From Haliovirga abyssi (lineage in GTDB: Bacteria > Fusobacteriota > Fusobacteriia > Fusobacteriales > Haliovirgaceae), in contig NZ_AP027060.1 in the NCBI RefSeq assembly GCF_030295325.1, positions 186,001-250,000 of the forward strand: 64,000 nucleotides of DNA, in the 5' to 3' direction. The position numbers and the translations under genes were made by a program. Every line of letters starts with the position of its first letter. Within the stretch, counting starts at the first letter, position 1. The notes below the pieces were generated by a model. The model ran no database searches, was not told where the DNA came from, and worked only from the letters and a program-made list of their open reading frames with translations. Of the stretch, positions 9,341 through 18,272 are shown piece by piece.

Positions 9341-9370
9341 TTTCGTACCTCCTTAGTTTTTATTAATAAG

Positions 9371-9419
9371 ATTATACTTTATATTTCTAAGAATAAAAAT
9401 CCCAAAAAAGAATTCTTTT
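9371..9419 (-). promoter_or_regulatory. Transporter operon promoter with 14-bp palindrome
   Basis: A TATAAT -10 box (9376-9371, minus strand) has no good -35 box, as expected for an activator-dependent promoter. The perfect palindrome AAAAGAATTCTTTT (9406-9419) is centred about 48 bp upstream of the predicted start site. It is a candidate site for the response regulator encoded at 10210-11016, though this link is inferred. Confidence 0.45.
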
Positions 9420-9436
9420 GTCCGAAATAATGAACA

Positions 9437-9468
9437 AAAAAAGAGCGTTTTTAAAAAGCGCTCTTTTT
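9437..9468 (-). terminator. Terminator downstream of the cNMP-binding gene
   Basis: AAAAAAAGAGCG pairs with CGCTCTTTTTT across an A/T-rich loop, giving a bidirectional terminator between the binding-protein operon and the gene at 9709-10140. The rest of the gap to 9708 holds only the two interspersed repeats. Confidence 0.75.
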
Positions 9469-9598
9469 TGCATTGAAAACCCTTTGAAATTGTCAAGTTT
9501 ACACTTCGTATATTTTAAATTTAAATAAATTTATGATTAATTTTTAATCTAAAGAACGTTTATAAAATAATTTTATCATTTTTTGTTATAAAAACGCT

Positions 9599-9623
9599 TG
9601 AATCATTGCGTATTTTAAAACAA
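9599..9623 (+). repeat. Interspersed 25-bp repeat, copy 2
   Basis: The sequence is TGAATCATTGCGTATTTTAA followed by AACAA. It lies about 53 bp from the next copy in the same orientation and matches the inverted copy at 347-371. Confidence 0.6.
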
Positions 9624-9651
9624 AAAGATAAGGTTGTTTTTAAAGCGTTCC

Positions 9652-9676
9652 TAAATCATTGCGTATTTTATAACAA
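9652..9676 (+). repeat. Interspersed 25-bp repeat, copy 3
   Basis: The sequence is TAAATCATTGCGTATTTTAT followed by AACAA, differing from the copy at 347-371 at one base. It is preceded by a degenerate TTTTTAAAGCGTTCCTAAA segment also seen, imperfectly, near 401 and 4,015. Confidence 0.6.
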
Positions 9677-9708
9677 AATCCGGATATTATTTTTAAGCCA
9701 TTCCCAAA

Positions 9709-10140
9709 CTATAACTTTTTGAATTTTCTCTCCATTCTAGACACCAATTTATCCATTTTTCTCAACCTTCTACTTAATTCCCTTGCTAAATTCATCAAAA
9801 TTATTACATACTCTTTTAAATTTTCTTTATAAAGTTTATACATATATTTTTTCTCCAAAACAAAAACTTCTGTATCTTCTTCAGCAATAACATCTGTAGC
9901 TCTACTCATCATATCAATTATGCTCATTTCTCCAAATCCATCACCTTGCGCTAAAAAAGCAAGCCTTTCTCCTTTTGAAGATATCCTAACTTTTCCTTTC
10001 TCTATAAAAAACAGTTCATCTGCTGGGTTTCCTTCCACACAAATAATATCTCCCTTTTTATATTTTCTTTTTTTGCTTGAGCTTTCAATGAAATCAAGTG
10101 TTTCTTGTTTTAATCCATGAAATATTTTCATATCTTTCAT
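9709..10140 (-). CDS. Stand-alone cyclic-nucleotide-binding domain protein
   Basis: This 143-aa protein is a single cNMP-binding beta-barrel (about residues 10-115) with an intact phosphate-binding cassette (GFGEMSIIDMMSRATDV, with the conserved Glu and Arg). A basic helical tail (ARELSRRLRKMDKLVSRMERK) follows and there is no DNA-binding domain. It may act as a small nucleotide sensor or partner protein. The start has GGAGGTGA upstream. It lies just downstream of the two-component operon, 69 bp after the response-regulator stop, and could be its last gene. Confidence 0.82.
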   Translation of the reverse strand: MKDMKIFHGLKQETLDFIESSSKKRKYKKGDIICVEGNPADELFFIEKGKVRISSKGERLAFLAQGDGFGEMSIIDMMSRATDVIAEEDTEVFVLEKKYMYKLYKENLKEYVIILMNLARELSRRLRKMDKLVSRMERKFKKL

Positions 10141-10209
10141 AACTTCACCTCCACCAAATATAAGGTAGTATTAAATAACCTACCATTCAAAACAGGACTA
10201 TTCAATGTT

Positions 10210-11016
10210 TTATAAGTCAATCACCCTATGGTCATTCTTAACAAATTCTAATGGCGAACATTTTATATATTTTTTAAATACAGAAGAAAAATATTTATAG
10301 TTACTAAATCCAACTAATTCTGCTATTTCATACACTTTATAATCGCCTGAAAACAATAACTCCAATGCTTTTTGTATCCTATATTTATTTAAAAAATTAT
10401 TAAGTGTATGTCCTGTTTCTTCTTTAAATTTTCTGCTAAGATAACTTGGACTAATATATAATTTATCCGACATTTCGTCAATTGTTATTTTTGAATTATA
10501 ATTTTTAAAAATATACTCGATTGTTTCTTTTGTATATTTCGATTGCACATTACCCGAATGGATATAATAATCAATATCTATTATTTGAATTTGGTCAATA
10601 TCTTTTATTTGACCTTTTATCTCCTGATATATTTTTTTATCTTGTATATGCAATTTTACTTTTTCAATTATCTCTTCTAATTTTTCTTCATCAATTGGTT
10701 TTAATAAATAATCAAATACATTCAACTTTATTGCCTCTTTTGCATATTTAAATTCTGCATAACTTGAAATTATTATAGATTCAAAATCATATATTTCATT
10801 TAATTCTTTTATCATTTCCAGACCATTTTTTTTCGGCATTTTTATATCCGTTATAATAATATCAGGTTTTAACTCTTTTATTTTCGAAACTCCCTCTTCT
10901 CCGTTTTCCGCTTCTCCAATTACAATACATCCCATAGATAACCAATCAACTGTGTAAATCAACCCTTTTCTTATTATATCTTCATCTTCCACTACCACTA
11001 TTTTAATCATACTCAT
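10210..11016 (-). CDS. AraC-type response regulator, YesN-like
   Basis: This 268-aa protein has an N-terminal receiver domain (phospho-acceptor Asp57, conserved Lys106, acidic pocket EDED at 10-13) and a C-terminal AraC/XylS DNA-binding domain with two helix-turn-helices (about residues 165-260, including YISPSYLSRKFKEETG and GFSNYKYFSSVFKKY). It overlaps the kinase gene by 14 nt, so the two are translated together. It probably activates the adjacent ABC transporter operon, given the anchored binding protein in the same operon. Confidence 0.9.
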   Translation of the reverse strand: MSMIKIVVVEDEDIIRKGLIYTVDWLSMGCIVIGEAENGEEGVSKIKELKPDIIITDIKMPKKNGLEMIKELNEIYDFESIIISSYAEFKYAKEAIKLNVFDYLLKPIDEEKLEEIIEKVKLHIQDKKIYQEIKGQIKDIDQIQIIDIDYYIHSGNVQSKYTKETIEYIFKNYNSKITIDEMSDKLYISPSYLSRKFKEETGHTLNNFLNKYRIQKALELLFSGDYKVYEIAELVGFSNYKYFSSVFKKYIKCSPLEFVKNDHRVIDL

Positions 11017-12721
11017 TTTGATTTCCCACCTTTTCTATAATAATTGGTAATTTTATCATTACTTCTACCCCTTCATTTTTTATATTATTTATAACAATAC
11101 CATATTCTACGCCATATATCAGCTTTATTCTTCTTTGCGCATTGTACATCCCTATATGATTAGTGTTATTATCAACTTTTTTCAGTAAATTCTTTATCTC
11201 TTTTAATTTTTCATCGCTTATACAATTTCCACTATCAATAATTTTTAAAATCAAATAGTCATTTTCAATAAAACACATTAATTTTATTTTTAGATAATTA
11301 TTTTTATCAAACCCATATTTAATGCTATTTTCCACTAATGGTTGTAATATTAATTTCGGAATAATACATTTTTCCACTCTATCTTCTATACTTATTTCAT
11401 AATCTAATTTTTTATCAAAACGAATTTTTTGAATCACCATATAATCTTTAATATATTTTATATCTTCTATTAAACAAATATTTTCTCGTTCATAATTTAT
11501 GCTATATCTTAACAAATTAGCCATACTAACTACTATTTTAATTGCTTTTTTAGGTTCTATTTTTATCATATACTTTAATATCTCTAAAGTGTTAAATAAA
11601 AAATGCGGATTAAATTGGGATTCAAGCTGTTTTATCTCTACCATTTTATTTCTTTTAACTTGCTCTTTATTCGTTTTTATAACTTCATCTAACCTAATTA
11701 TCATCTCATTATAATAATCTCCCAACAACTCAAATTCATCATTTGTCTTTATATTCACAAATGTATCCAAATTACCACTTTGAACTTTTTTTATTGCATA
11801 TAAAAGCTCATCCACAGATTTACTTTTGTTTACTGAAATTTTTTTAGATATGAGCCAGAATAATAATGTCAAAAAAACAAAACTAACAATTAAAAACATC
11901 AATCCAATTATATAAAATTTATTTATAAGTCCCATTGGAGTTAATGTGTATATAGATAATTTCCCTTTTAATATATCTGTTTTATAAACATAATAATCAT
12001 CTCTATCAATTCGTATATACTCATTATTAATTTTCGATATAATTAATTTTCCAATTTCATTTATCATAAAATTATTGGTTGTTGCAATTACATTTTTAAA
12101 ATTATCCGTTACTGCAAACAGATCAACTTTATCATTATATATAATATTATTCAAATCTTTTTCTAACAATTCAAAAAGAATATATCCTATAATTTTATTG
12201 CTTTTATTTTTTATAGTTTTTCCTAAAGAATATACTTTTTTATTATCTCTATTTATTTGATATTGATTTCTCATTAACATAATTTTATCCGAATTAATCT
12301 TTATTTCCTCTAATAGGTCATAATTTTTATTATTCTCTTTTATTTTTTGCCAAGCATTTGTAATAATTATATTCCCATTTTTATCAAAAATATAAAATAT
12401 GCTTTTAATTTTTCTTTCATTCACAAACTTATAAAGCCCCTCATATATTTTAGCTTTATTTTTGTTCCCATTTATTATCTCTTTTATATCTATATTATTT
12501 GTCAAAAAATTTATCTCTTTTTTATAATCATTAAGTTCTTTTTCTATTATTTGAGATACATGATTATTATTTTTTCTATTCCTTTCTTTTATCATTTTTT
12601 TATTATAAAAAATCAAAATATTATAAAAAAAGATGGAAAAAAGTAACGATGGAATCAACGCATATAATATAAATGTTTTTCTAAGTTCATCTTTAAAAAA
12701 TTTTCTTTTTTTTAGATTCAT
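11003..12721 (-). CDS. YesM-type sensor histidine kinase
   Basis: This 572-aa membrane kinase has two transmembrane helices (about 16-39 and 268-292) enclosing an extracytoplasmic sensor domain of roughly 225 residues, a HAMP-like linker (about 293-345), a His_kinase segment with the phospho-acceptor His373 in FNPHFLFN, and an ATPase domain with Asn465 in PLVENSIKYGF. It lies 9 bp after the anchored binding-protein gene and overlaps the regulator. The operon order suggests that the ligand-loaded binding protein touches the sensor domain. Confidence 0.9.
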   Translation of the reverse strand: MNLKKRKFFKDELRKTFILYALIPSLLFSIFFYNILIFYNKKMIKERNRKNNNHVSQIIEKELNDYKKEINFLTNNIDIKEIINGNKNKAKIYEGLYKFVNERKIKSIFYIFDKNGNIIITNAWQKIKENNKNYDLLEEIKINSDKIMLMRNQYQINRDNKKVYSLGKTIKNKSNKIIGYILFELLEKDLNNIIYNDKVDLFAVTDNFKNVIATTNNFMINEIGKLIISKINNEYIRIDRDDYYVYKTDILKGKLSIYTLTPMGLINKFYIIGLMFLIVSFVFLTLLFWLISKKISVNKSKSVDELLYAIKKVQSGNLDTFVNIKTNDEFELLGDYYNEMIIRLDEVIKTNKEQVKRNKMVEIKQLESQFNPHFLFNTLEILKYMIKIEPKKAIKIVVSMANLLRYSINYERENICLIEDIKYIKDYMVIQKIRFDKKLDYEISIEDRVEKCIIPKLILQPLVENSIKYGFDKNNYLKIKLMCFIENDYLILKIIDSGNCISDEKLKEIKNLLKKVDNNTNHIGMYNAQRRIKLIYGVEYGIVINNIKNEGVEVMIKLPIIIEKVGNQNEYD

Positions 12722-12730
12722 TTTTTTCTC

Positions 12731-13744
12731 CTATTCTTTTAAATATCCTTTATATTTATCCAAGATTCTATTTTTATTTTCAACTACCCAAATTAAATCA
12801 TCATCCACCACTTTAATTTCAGAAATTAATTTTAATCCTTTTGATATTTTAACATCTTTTCTCACCGATCTGCGATTTAAGTCTTTCGCTATAAATGTTT
12901 GTACTTCTTTTGAAGTTAAAAAATCTATAAATTTTTTAGCATTTTCTAAATTTTTACTCCCTTTGATTATCGCAACTCCATCAGGTCTTATAATTGTTCC
13001 TTCTACAGGATATACAATTTTTATTGGTGCTCCATTTTTTACATAATTAGCCGCTGCTTCTTCAAATGTGCATCCTACAGTATATTTTCCATTCACAACC
13101 CCTTTATAAACTTCAGATGATCTTTTTAATTCTTTTCCATCTATATTTTTTATTAATTTTTTAATATAAGACCATCCTTTTTTATTATCTCCTCCCATTA
13201 CATATAATTGATTTATTAAATGCTCAAATGACGATGATGACTTAAAAGGGTACGCGCTTGCTATTTTTCCTTTTAACTTCGGATTTAACAAATCTTTAAA
13301 ACCATCAATTTTAACATCTCCTACTAAATTTTCATTAACCATTAATACGCTTGGAACAGCTGTAAATCTTGTTATTCTTCCACTTTTATTTTTATATTTC
13401 TCCGATATATATTTTTCATTTACAGATATATATTTTTCAAAATAATCAACTTCAGGCAACAAAGTAGATAACGACCCTCCCCATATAATATCTCCATAAA
13501 ATTTTTCATCTTCTATTCTATTTAAAAGTTCTCCACTTCCTTTTGAGATAATTTTCACTCTAACTCCTTGCTCAGACTCAAATTTATTTATTAACGGTTC
13601 AATAAAAGAAAGAGGGTGCGGTGAGTATACTATTAAACTATTTATAACATCTATTTCTTTTTCTGGTTTTTCAAAATTTATCACAATAAATAATACCATA
13701 CTTAAAAAGCTCAAAATTATAATTATAAATTTTTTCATTTTCAA
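12731..13744 (-). CDS. Membrane-anchored binding protein, PgtC/AfuA-like, sensory
   Basis: This 337-aa protein has an N-terminal hydrophobic helix (about 5-23) without a lipobox or clear cleavage site, so it is probably an uncleaved signal anchor. A type II binding fold follows (LIVYSPHPLSFIEPLINKFE, SGELLNRIEDEK, DIIWGGS). It is related to the soluble binding protein at 8297-9340 but is co-transcribed with the kinase and regulator rather than with permeases. In the Salmonella PgtABC system a PgtC protein of this superfamily works with a kinase-regulator pair; by analogy this protein would present the transporter's ligand to the kinase. Confidence 0.85.
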   Translation of the reverse strand: MKMKKFIIIILSFLSMVLFIVINFEKPEKEIDVINSLIVYSPHPLSFIEPLINKFESEQGVRVKIISKGSGELLNRIEDEKFYGDIIWGGSLSTLLPEVDYFEKYISVNEKYISEKYKNKSGRITRFTAVPSVLMVNENLVGDVKIDGFKDLLNPKLKGKIASAYPFKSSSSFEHLINQLYVMGGDNKKGWSYIKKLIKNIDGKELKRSSEVYKGVVNGKYTVGCTFEEAAANYVKNGAPIKIVYPVEGTIIRPDGVAIIKGSKNLENAKKFIDFLTSKEVQTFIAKDLNRRSVRKDVKISKGLKLISEIKVVDDDLIWVVENKNRILDKYKGYLKE

Positions 13745-13771
13745 ATCCCCCTTTTTCTTTTTTCTCTATTC

Positions 13772-13799
13772 ATTATACCTTATATAATGCGATAATCAA
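13772..13799 (-). promoter_or_regulatory. Promoter of the binding protein-kinase-regulator operon
   Basis: On the minus strand TTGATT (13799-13794) and a perfect TATAAT (13777-13772) are separated by 16 bp, about 28 bp upstream of the start codon at 13744. Confidence 0.65.
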
Positions 13800-13867
13800 A
13801 TATCTATTTTTAATTTTACAAAAAATAATCTTCCCTTCATATAATGAAGTAGAATACTTTCCTAATA

Positions 13868-13905
13868 AAAAAAAAGAGAGCAAATTATTAAAATTTGCTC
13901 TCTTA
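13868..13905 (-). terminator. Terminator after the isoamylase gene
   Basis: On the minus strand AAGAGAGCAAATT, loop, AATTTGCTCTCTT is followed by a run of nine or more T. It lies 62 bp beyond the isoamylase stop codon. Confidence 0.85.
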
Positions 13906-13965
13906 ACCCTTAGAAATATTTTAAAAATAGTAAAATTATTTTTAATCCATTCGTCAGTATAATTC

Positions 13966-16416
13966 TTATTGATTTACCTCTTCTAGTACAACTATACTCC
14001 ATGGATTTACTCCATAGCTATTACTAATAGTTACTGAATTCCAAGAATCCCATATATTATTATATTGTTCTGCCCAACTTGCTGTATCTATTACTCTTAC
14101 CCATTTTTTACCATATGATGCACTTGGTACATTAAAATTAACCCAACCTGACCACATATTTGTAAGCACTAAGAAATCATCATCTCCTATTGCACTTCCA
14201 TCAATTCTTGTTGAAACACATCTATCATCACTCCCCAAATAAGAGCCATCAGCCTTTGTAAATGAATATGTAACATCATTTCCACTATCTAAATAAAAAT
14301 CTGCATATTTATCTTGTCTTAATGCTGAATGATATTTTCTAATTTTTGTTAATTTACTTACAAATTCAAACAGATCATTTTTTCCATCTTGATAATCAGT
14401 TCCATAATTATTATGATAACTTCCAGTTGTTAAAGCTACAGCATCTGGAGAATCTGTATTTATCATATTATAATTATTCCAAGTTGCAACACTGTCTACA
14501 TTATATGGATTGTTATTTCCATTTTGAGTTCTACCAAATTCATCTCCCCAAACTGTCATTGGAATTCCTCTTGAAAACATTTGTGTTACAAAGAAATTTC
14601 TAACTCTTGTTCTTCTTAAAGATTGATCTCCATTACTATCCCAAGAATTAGTAGTATCATTTCCTCCATCAGTTGGTCCAAATGGCCAAGATACATTCAA
14701 ATTATTTTTAGTATTGTAACTTACTAAATCCATTAATGTAAATCCATCATGCGCATCTATAAAGTTCACTGATTTTTGTGGTCCTCCTTGATCATTAAAA
14801 TCATTCCAGTCTCCATTAATCATTGACGTAAAATCACTTGTATTTCCGTCACCTTTTAAGAATTTTCTTATTGCATCTCTGTATCTTCCATTCCATTCTC
14901 CCCATTTATTTGGAAAATTACCCACTTGATAAGTTCCTGTATCCCAAGCTTCTGCTATCATTTCTACATTATAAGCATCTGTCATCAAAGCTATATCTGT
15001 TAATAATGTAGCGTTCGAATTAAAATAATAATTAGGCGCTGCATCTCTTCCTAATACTGGTGCTAAGTCAAATCTAAATCCATCTACACCCATTTTTGTC
15101 GTCCAATATGTCAAAGAATCCTCTATTAAATTTCTCACTACATTTTTTGAAGAATCAAAATTATTTCCACATCCTGTTGATTGCCAGTAATATTGATTAT
15201 CTGTAGTTAAAGCATAATATGAAGAATTATCCAATCCTCTAAAAGATGTTAATTCAGCGGTGTCTTTATCTGACCAAACCCCACCTTCTCCAGTATGATT
15301 ATAAACTACATCTAAATAAACTTCTAACCCAGCATCATGAAAGGCTTTTACCATATTCTTAAACTCTTTTGTTGGTCCTCCTGGGTTTTTATCATAAGAA
15401 TATCTTCTATCTGGAGCAAAATATCCATATGTCATATATCCCCAATAATTTCCACCTGCTTGACTAGCTGAATTCCCATCATTATCTGTTTCTTGCACAG
15501 GCAATAATTCTATTGTCGTATATCCCAAATCCTTCAAATAATTAGCCATATATCCAGCACCTTTGTATGTTCCTCTATAAGCATTAGGAACACTTTTAAC
15601 ATCACTAAATCCAGAAATTCCACTTAGTATACTAGATAAATTTACAGATGATGAGTGTTCTGTAAACCCTCTCAAATGTGTTTCATAAATTATTGCATCT
15701 TTTTGAGCTATTCCAGGTTTCACACCAAAGCTTGTGTTATCTTCTAATAAAATAGATTTTGGAGCATATTTCCCTGTATCTATATCTCTTCTCGGAAGAT
15801 TACCATATAGTGTACTTCCGCTTGCAAATATTTCAGCAGTATTTCCATTTAATGCAGTAGGATTACTTTTATCATGACTTAATTCTTTTGTATATGGATC
15901 ATATAAAACTTTATTTGGATTAAATCTATTCCCGTTAGAATCTACATCTGATATAAATCCAGCTTCACTATTCCCTCTACTCCAACTACTGCTATATGGC
16001 CAATTTGGACCCCACGCTCTAAAAGCATAATAAACTCCATTTGGCAAAGTAGCAACTTTTGCTCTCCAAATATTATCACTATTTTTCTTCATATCATATG
16101 TATACGATGCATCTACTCCATAAGAGCTAGTATAAATTTCCAATACCATTTTTGTTGCATCTTTTGAATAAACGGCAAATGTAGCATCACTTCCTATCCC
16201 GTTTACAAAATTAGAACCTAACCCCCACGATTGAGTTCCCCAAGTTGATTCATCTACTGCACTATATGCAGTTAATCCACTAGTAGCTCTAGTAGTATAA
16301 TTCGTAGCAATATTTTCTTTAGAATTGTTTTCTTTAACAACCTCTTTTTGTAAACAGCCTGCAAACGACATTGTTAAAGCTACCAACACTAGTAATAATC
16401 TCCCACTTCTTCTCAT
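13966..16416 (-). CDS. Lipoprotein isoamylase (glycogen debranching, GH13)
   Basis: This 816-aa surface enzyme is predicted to hydrolyse alpha-1,6 branches of glycogen or amylopectin. The signal ends in a lipobox, SFAGC, with lipidated Cys21. An N-terminal carbohydrate-binding-like domain (about 70-235) carries the isoamylase signatures YRAWGPNWPY-like and FNPNKVLYDPY. The GH13 barrel follows with catalytic Asp450 (GFRFD), Glu489 (IAEAWD) and Asp557 (DAHD). The closest match I recall is the secreted Pseudomonas isoamylase; the lipid anchor differs from that enzyme. It is monocistronic with its own strong promoter and terminator, and fits with the nearby sugar uptake genes. Confidence 0.92.
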   Translation of the reverse strand: MRRSGRLLLVLVALTMSFAGCLQKEVVKENNSKENIATNYTTRATSGLTAYSAVDESTWGTQSWGLGSNFVNGIGSDATFAVYSKDATKMVLEIYTSSYGVDASYTYDMKKNSDNIWRAKVATLPNGVYYAFRAWGPNWPYSSSWSRGNSEAGFISDVDSNGNRFNPNKVLYDPYTKELSHDKSNPTALNGNTAEIFASGSTLYGNLPRRDIDTGKYAPKSILLEDNTSFGVKPGIAQKDAIIYETHLRGFTEHSSSVNLSSILSGISGFSDVKSVPNAYRGTYKGAGYMANYLKDLGYTTIELLPVQETDNDGNSASQAGGNYWGYMTYGYFAPDRRYSYDKNPGGPTKEFKNMVKAFHDAGLEVYLDVVYNHTGEGGVWSDKDTAELTSFRGLDNSSYYALTTDNQYYWQSTGCGNNFDSSKNVVRNLIEDSLTYWTTKMGVDGFRFDLAPVLGRDAAPNYYFNSNATLLTDIALMTDAYNVEMIAEAWDTGTYQVGNFPNKWGEWNGRYRDAIRKFLKGDGNTSDFTSMINGDWNDFNDQGGPQKSVNFIDAHDGFTLMDLVSYNTKNNLNVSWPFGPTDGGNDTTNSWDSNGDQSLRRTRVRNFFVTQMFSRGIPMTVWGDEFGRTQNGNNNPYNVDSVATWNNYNMINTDSPDAVALTTGSYHNNYGTDYQDGKNDLFEFVSKLTKIRKYHSALRQDKYADFYLDSGNDVTYSFTKADGSYLGSDDRCVSTRIDGSAIGDDDFLVLTNMWSGWVNFNVPSASYGKKWVRVIDTASWAEQYNNIWDSWNSVTISNSYGVNPWSIVVLEEVNQ

Positions 16417-16592
16417 TTTTCATCCCTCCATTTTTTTATAATAACACTAGGCAATGCAACTTTTCCCACACTTATCAATAGACTTAATCCTTCACCTCCT
16501 AAAAATTATAAATTCTAGTAAAAATATTCTCAGTAGTTTTCATCCTCAATCAGAACATTTCATCCTCTGTGTGTGTCCTAATAGTATGTTAA

Positions 16593-16662
16593 ACTGTATT
16601 CAAAAACATTAAGGCTTTTTTTAATACAGTAACAGTATACCTCTTTTTAGCAAAAATGTCAA
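16593..16662 (-). promoter_or_regulatory. Isoamylase promoter with inverted repeat at the start site
   Basis: On the minus strand TTGACA (16662-16657), a 17-bp spacer and TATACT (16639-16634) form a near-consensus promoter. ACTGTATT (16593-16600) and AATACAGT (16623-16630) form an inverted repeat that covers the predicted start site, a plausible repressor operator. TTGATTGAATTTTAATCAA lies just upstream of the -35 box. The untranslated leader would be about 210 nt; I see no known riboswitch in it. Confidence 0.65.
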
Positions 16663-16713
16663 CAGTTTTGATTGAATTTTAATCAATCAATGATTATTTT
16701 ATACTCTTGGAAA

Positions 16714-16772
16714 TAAAAAACGATACAACCATAATGAATTAATCTGCGCTTGATTCATTATAGTTGTATCGT
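16714..16772 (-). terminator. Long terminator after the NusG-II-domain gene
   Basis: CGATACAACTATAATGAAT and its complement form a stem of about 19 bp with one G-T pair around an 18-nt loop, followed on the minus strand by TTTTTTA. Confidence 0.85.
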
Positions 16773-16878
16773 CCCAATTTTTATTTCTCTATTTAATAGA
16801 TATAATAACCTTTCAAACATCGATAATCCTAATTCAGCTACACCATCTACTTTGATAATTCTAATTTTTCATAATTTT

Positions 16879-17259
16879 TCATTGAAGAACATAATCTAAT
16901 TCAGTTTCTTGTTTCCCTTTTATTTTTATGATTAATTTATCTGGAACTCCAATTATAGTTTCTCCTGATTTTGATATCCAGCCTTGTTTTACGCATAATT
17001 TTTTAGGAGAATATGAAGTTAAAACTCTCACTTTCATATCTTTTATCTCTACAGTTACTCCCCCTATAGGAGTTGGAACCTTAAAAATTTTTTGTTTATT
17101 TTTTAGTTTATATATATATTCTAATTTATTATTCACGTAAATTTCTATTTTATCCGGCTTACTATTTTTATCAAATTTTAATATAGTCATCCCCATAAAT
17201 ATAAATATTACACATACTATCATATAAATTAGTATATCCCCTTTTCTAAAATATTTCAT
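16879..17259 (-). CDS. NusG domain II-containing small membrane protein
   Basis: This 126-aa protein has one N-terminal membrane helix (about residues 8-25) and an extracytoplasmic beta-rich domain (IEIYVNNKLEYIYKL...GGVTVEIKDMKVRVLTSYSPKKLCVKQGWISKSGETIIGVPDKLIIKI) that matches the NusG-II/Lin0431-like family found beside lipid or redox genes. The function is unknown. I place the start at 17259, where AAGGTGATG precedes ATG; the in-frame codon at 17301 lies upstream of that site. It has its own promoter and terminator. Confidence 0.8.
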   Translation of the reverse strand: MKYFRKGDILIYMIVCVIFIFMGMTILKFDKNSKPDKIEIYVNNKLEYIYKLKNKQKIFKVPTPIGGVTVEIKDMKVRVLTSYSPKKLCVKQGWISKSGETIIGVPDKLIIKIKGKQETELDYVLQ

Positions 17260-17332
17260 AACTTCATCACCTTTTTTTATAATTACAACTATCAAAACCA
17301 ACAGACAAGATCAATTTTCCCACAACAAGAAC

Positions 17333-17379
17333 GTAACAAACGTTACTCAATAATATCACTTATTTATATCTATTGTCAA
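17333..17379 (-). promoter_or_regulatory. Promoter with downstream GTAAC-N4-GTTAC operator
   Basis: On the minus strand TTGACA (17379-17374), an 18-bp spacer and TATTAT (17355-17350) precede the NusG-II-domain gene. The inverted repeat GTAACGTTTGTTAC (17346-17333) begins 3 bp after the -10 box, where a repressor would block initiation. Confidence 0.6.
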
Positions 17380-17399
17380 TTTATACTTTACTAACAAAT

Positions 17400-17437
17400 A
17401 AAAAGACGTTATCGATTTTATTCAACAACGCCTTTTT
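17400..17437 (-). terminator. Terminator of the nagB transcript
   Basis: On the minus strand AAAGGCGTT and AACGTCTTTTT pair around a loop and end in a T-run, 32 bp after the nagB stop. Confidence 0.8.
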
Positions 17438-17468
17438 ATATAATAAAATTTCTACTTTTCCATTTCTC

Positions 17469-18272
17469 CTAAAGCTCTTTTTCTAATTTATCAACATCTA
17501 AAAACTCTTTTTCAATATCCTTAAAATAATTTACTGTTTTTACTTTTAATTCCATTGTTGCTTTTTCATCACACACTAATATCCCATATCTATGCAATTG
17601 CAATGCAGATATTGTCCACATGTGATTTACACTTCCTTCTACTCCATTATAAACTGCTAATGATTTTTTATAGCCTGTTGCCATTATCAACACTTCTTTT
17701 GAGCCAAGTATTGTCCCTACCCCTACTGTTAATGCTACTTTTGGAACATTTTCTATTTTTCCTCCAAAAAACCTAGAGTTTACTATTCTTGTATCTTCTG
17801 TTAATTCTTTTGTTCTTGTTTTTGAACTTAGTGATGATCCCGGTTCATTAAATGCTATATGACCATCTTCTCCTACTCCGCCTATAAATAGGTCTATTCC
17901 CCCATAACTTTCTATTTTCTTCTCATACTCTGCACATTCTTCATCTAAATCTTTAGCATTTCCATTTAATATATTTATATTTTCTTCTTTTATATCTATA
18001 TGGTTAAAAAAATTCTCTTTCATAAATGTATGATAACTTTCTGGATGATTTTCTGATAAATTTACATATTCATCCATATTAAATGTTACCACATTTTTAA
18101 AACTAACTTTTCCTTTTTTATTTAATTCTATTAATTTATTATACATTTTTATTGGAGTACTTCCTGTTGGCAATCCTAATACAAATGGTTTTTCCGATTT
18201 ATGCAAATTTATTTTTTTAGCAACATATATTGCTGCCCATTCTCCTACAGATTCACTTATTATTAATCTCAT
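17469..18272 (-). CDS. nagB: Glucosamine-6-phosphate deaminase
   Basis: This 267-aa cytoplasmic enzyme converts glucosamine 6-phosphate to fructose 6-phosphate and ammonia, the entry to glycolysis for amino sugars. The phosphate loop LGLPTGSTP is at about 32-40. The catalytic Asp67 lies in FNMDEY and His138 in [20 protein letters not shown]. The length is normal for NagB. It overlaps the small upstream gene by 4 nt and is the terminal gene of the amino-sugar cluster; NagA and MurQ upstream feed it. Confidence 0.95.
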   Translation of the reverse strand: MRLIISESVGEWAAIYVAKKINLHKSEKPFVLGLPTGSTPIKMYNKLIELNKKGKVSFKNVVTFNMDEYVNLSENHPESYHTFMKENFFNHIDIKEENINILNGNAKDLDEECAEYEKKIESYGGIDLFIGGVGEDGHIAFNEPGSSLSSKTRTKELTEDTRIVNSRFFGGKIENVPKVALTVGVGTILGSKEVLIMATGYKKSLAVYNGVEGSVNHMWTISALQLHRYGILVCDEKATMELKVKTVNYFKDIEKEFLDVDKLEKEL

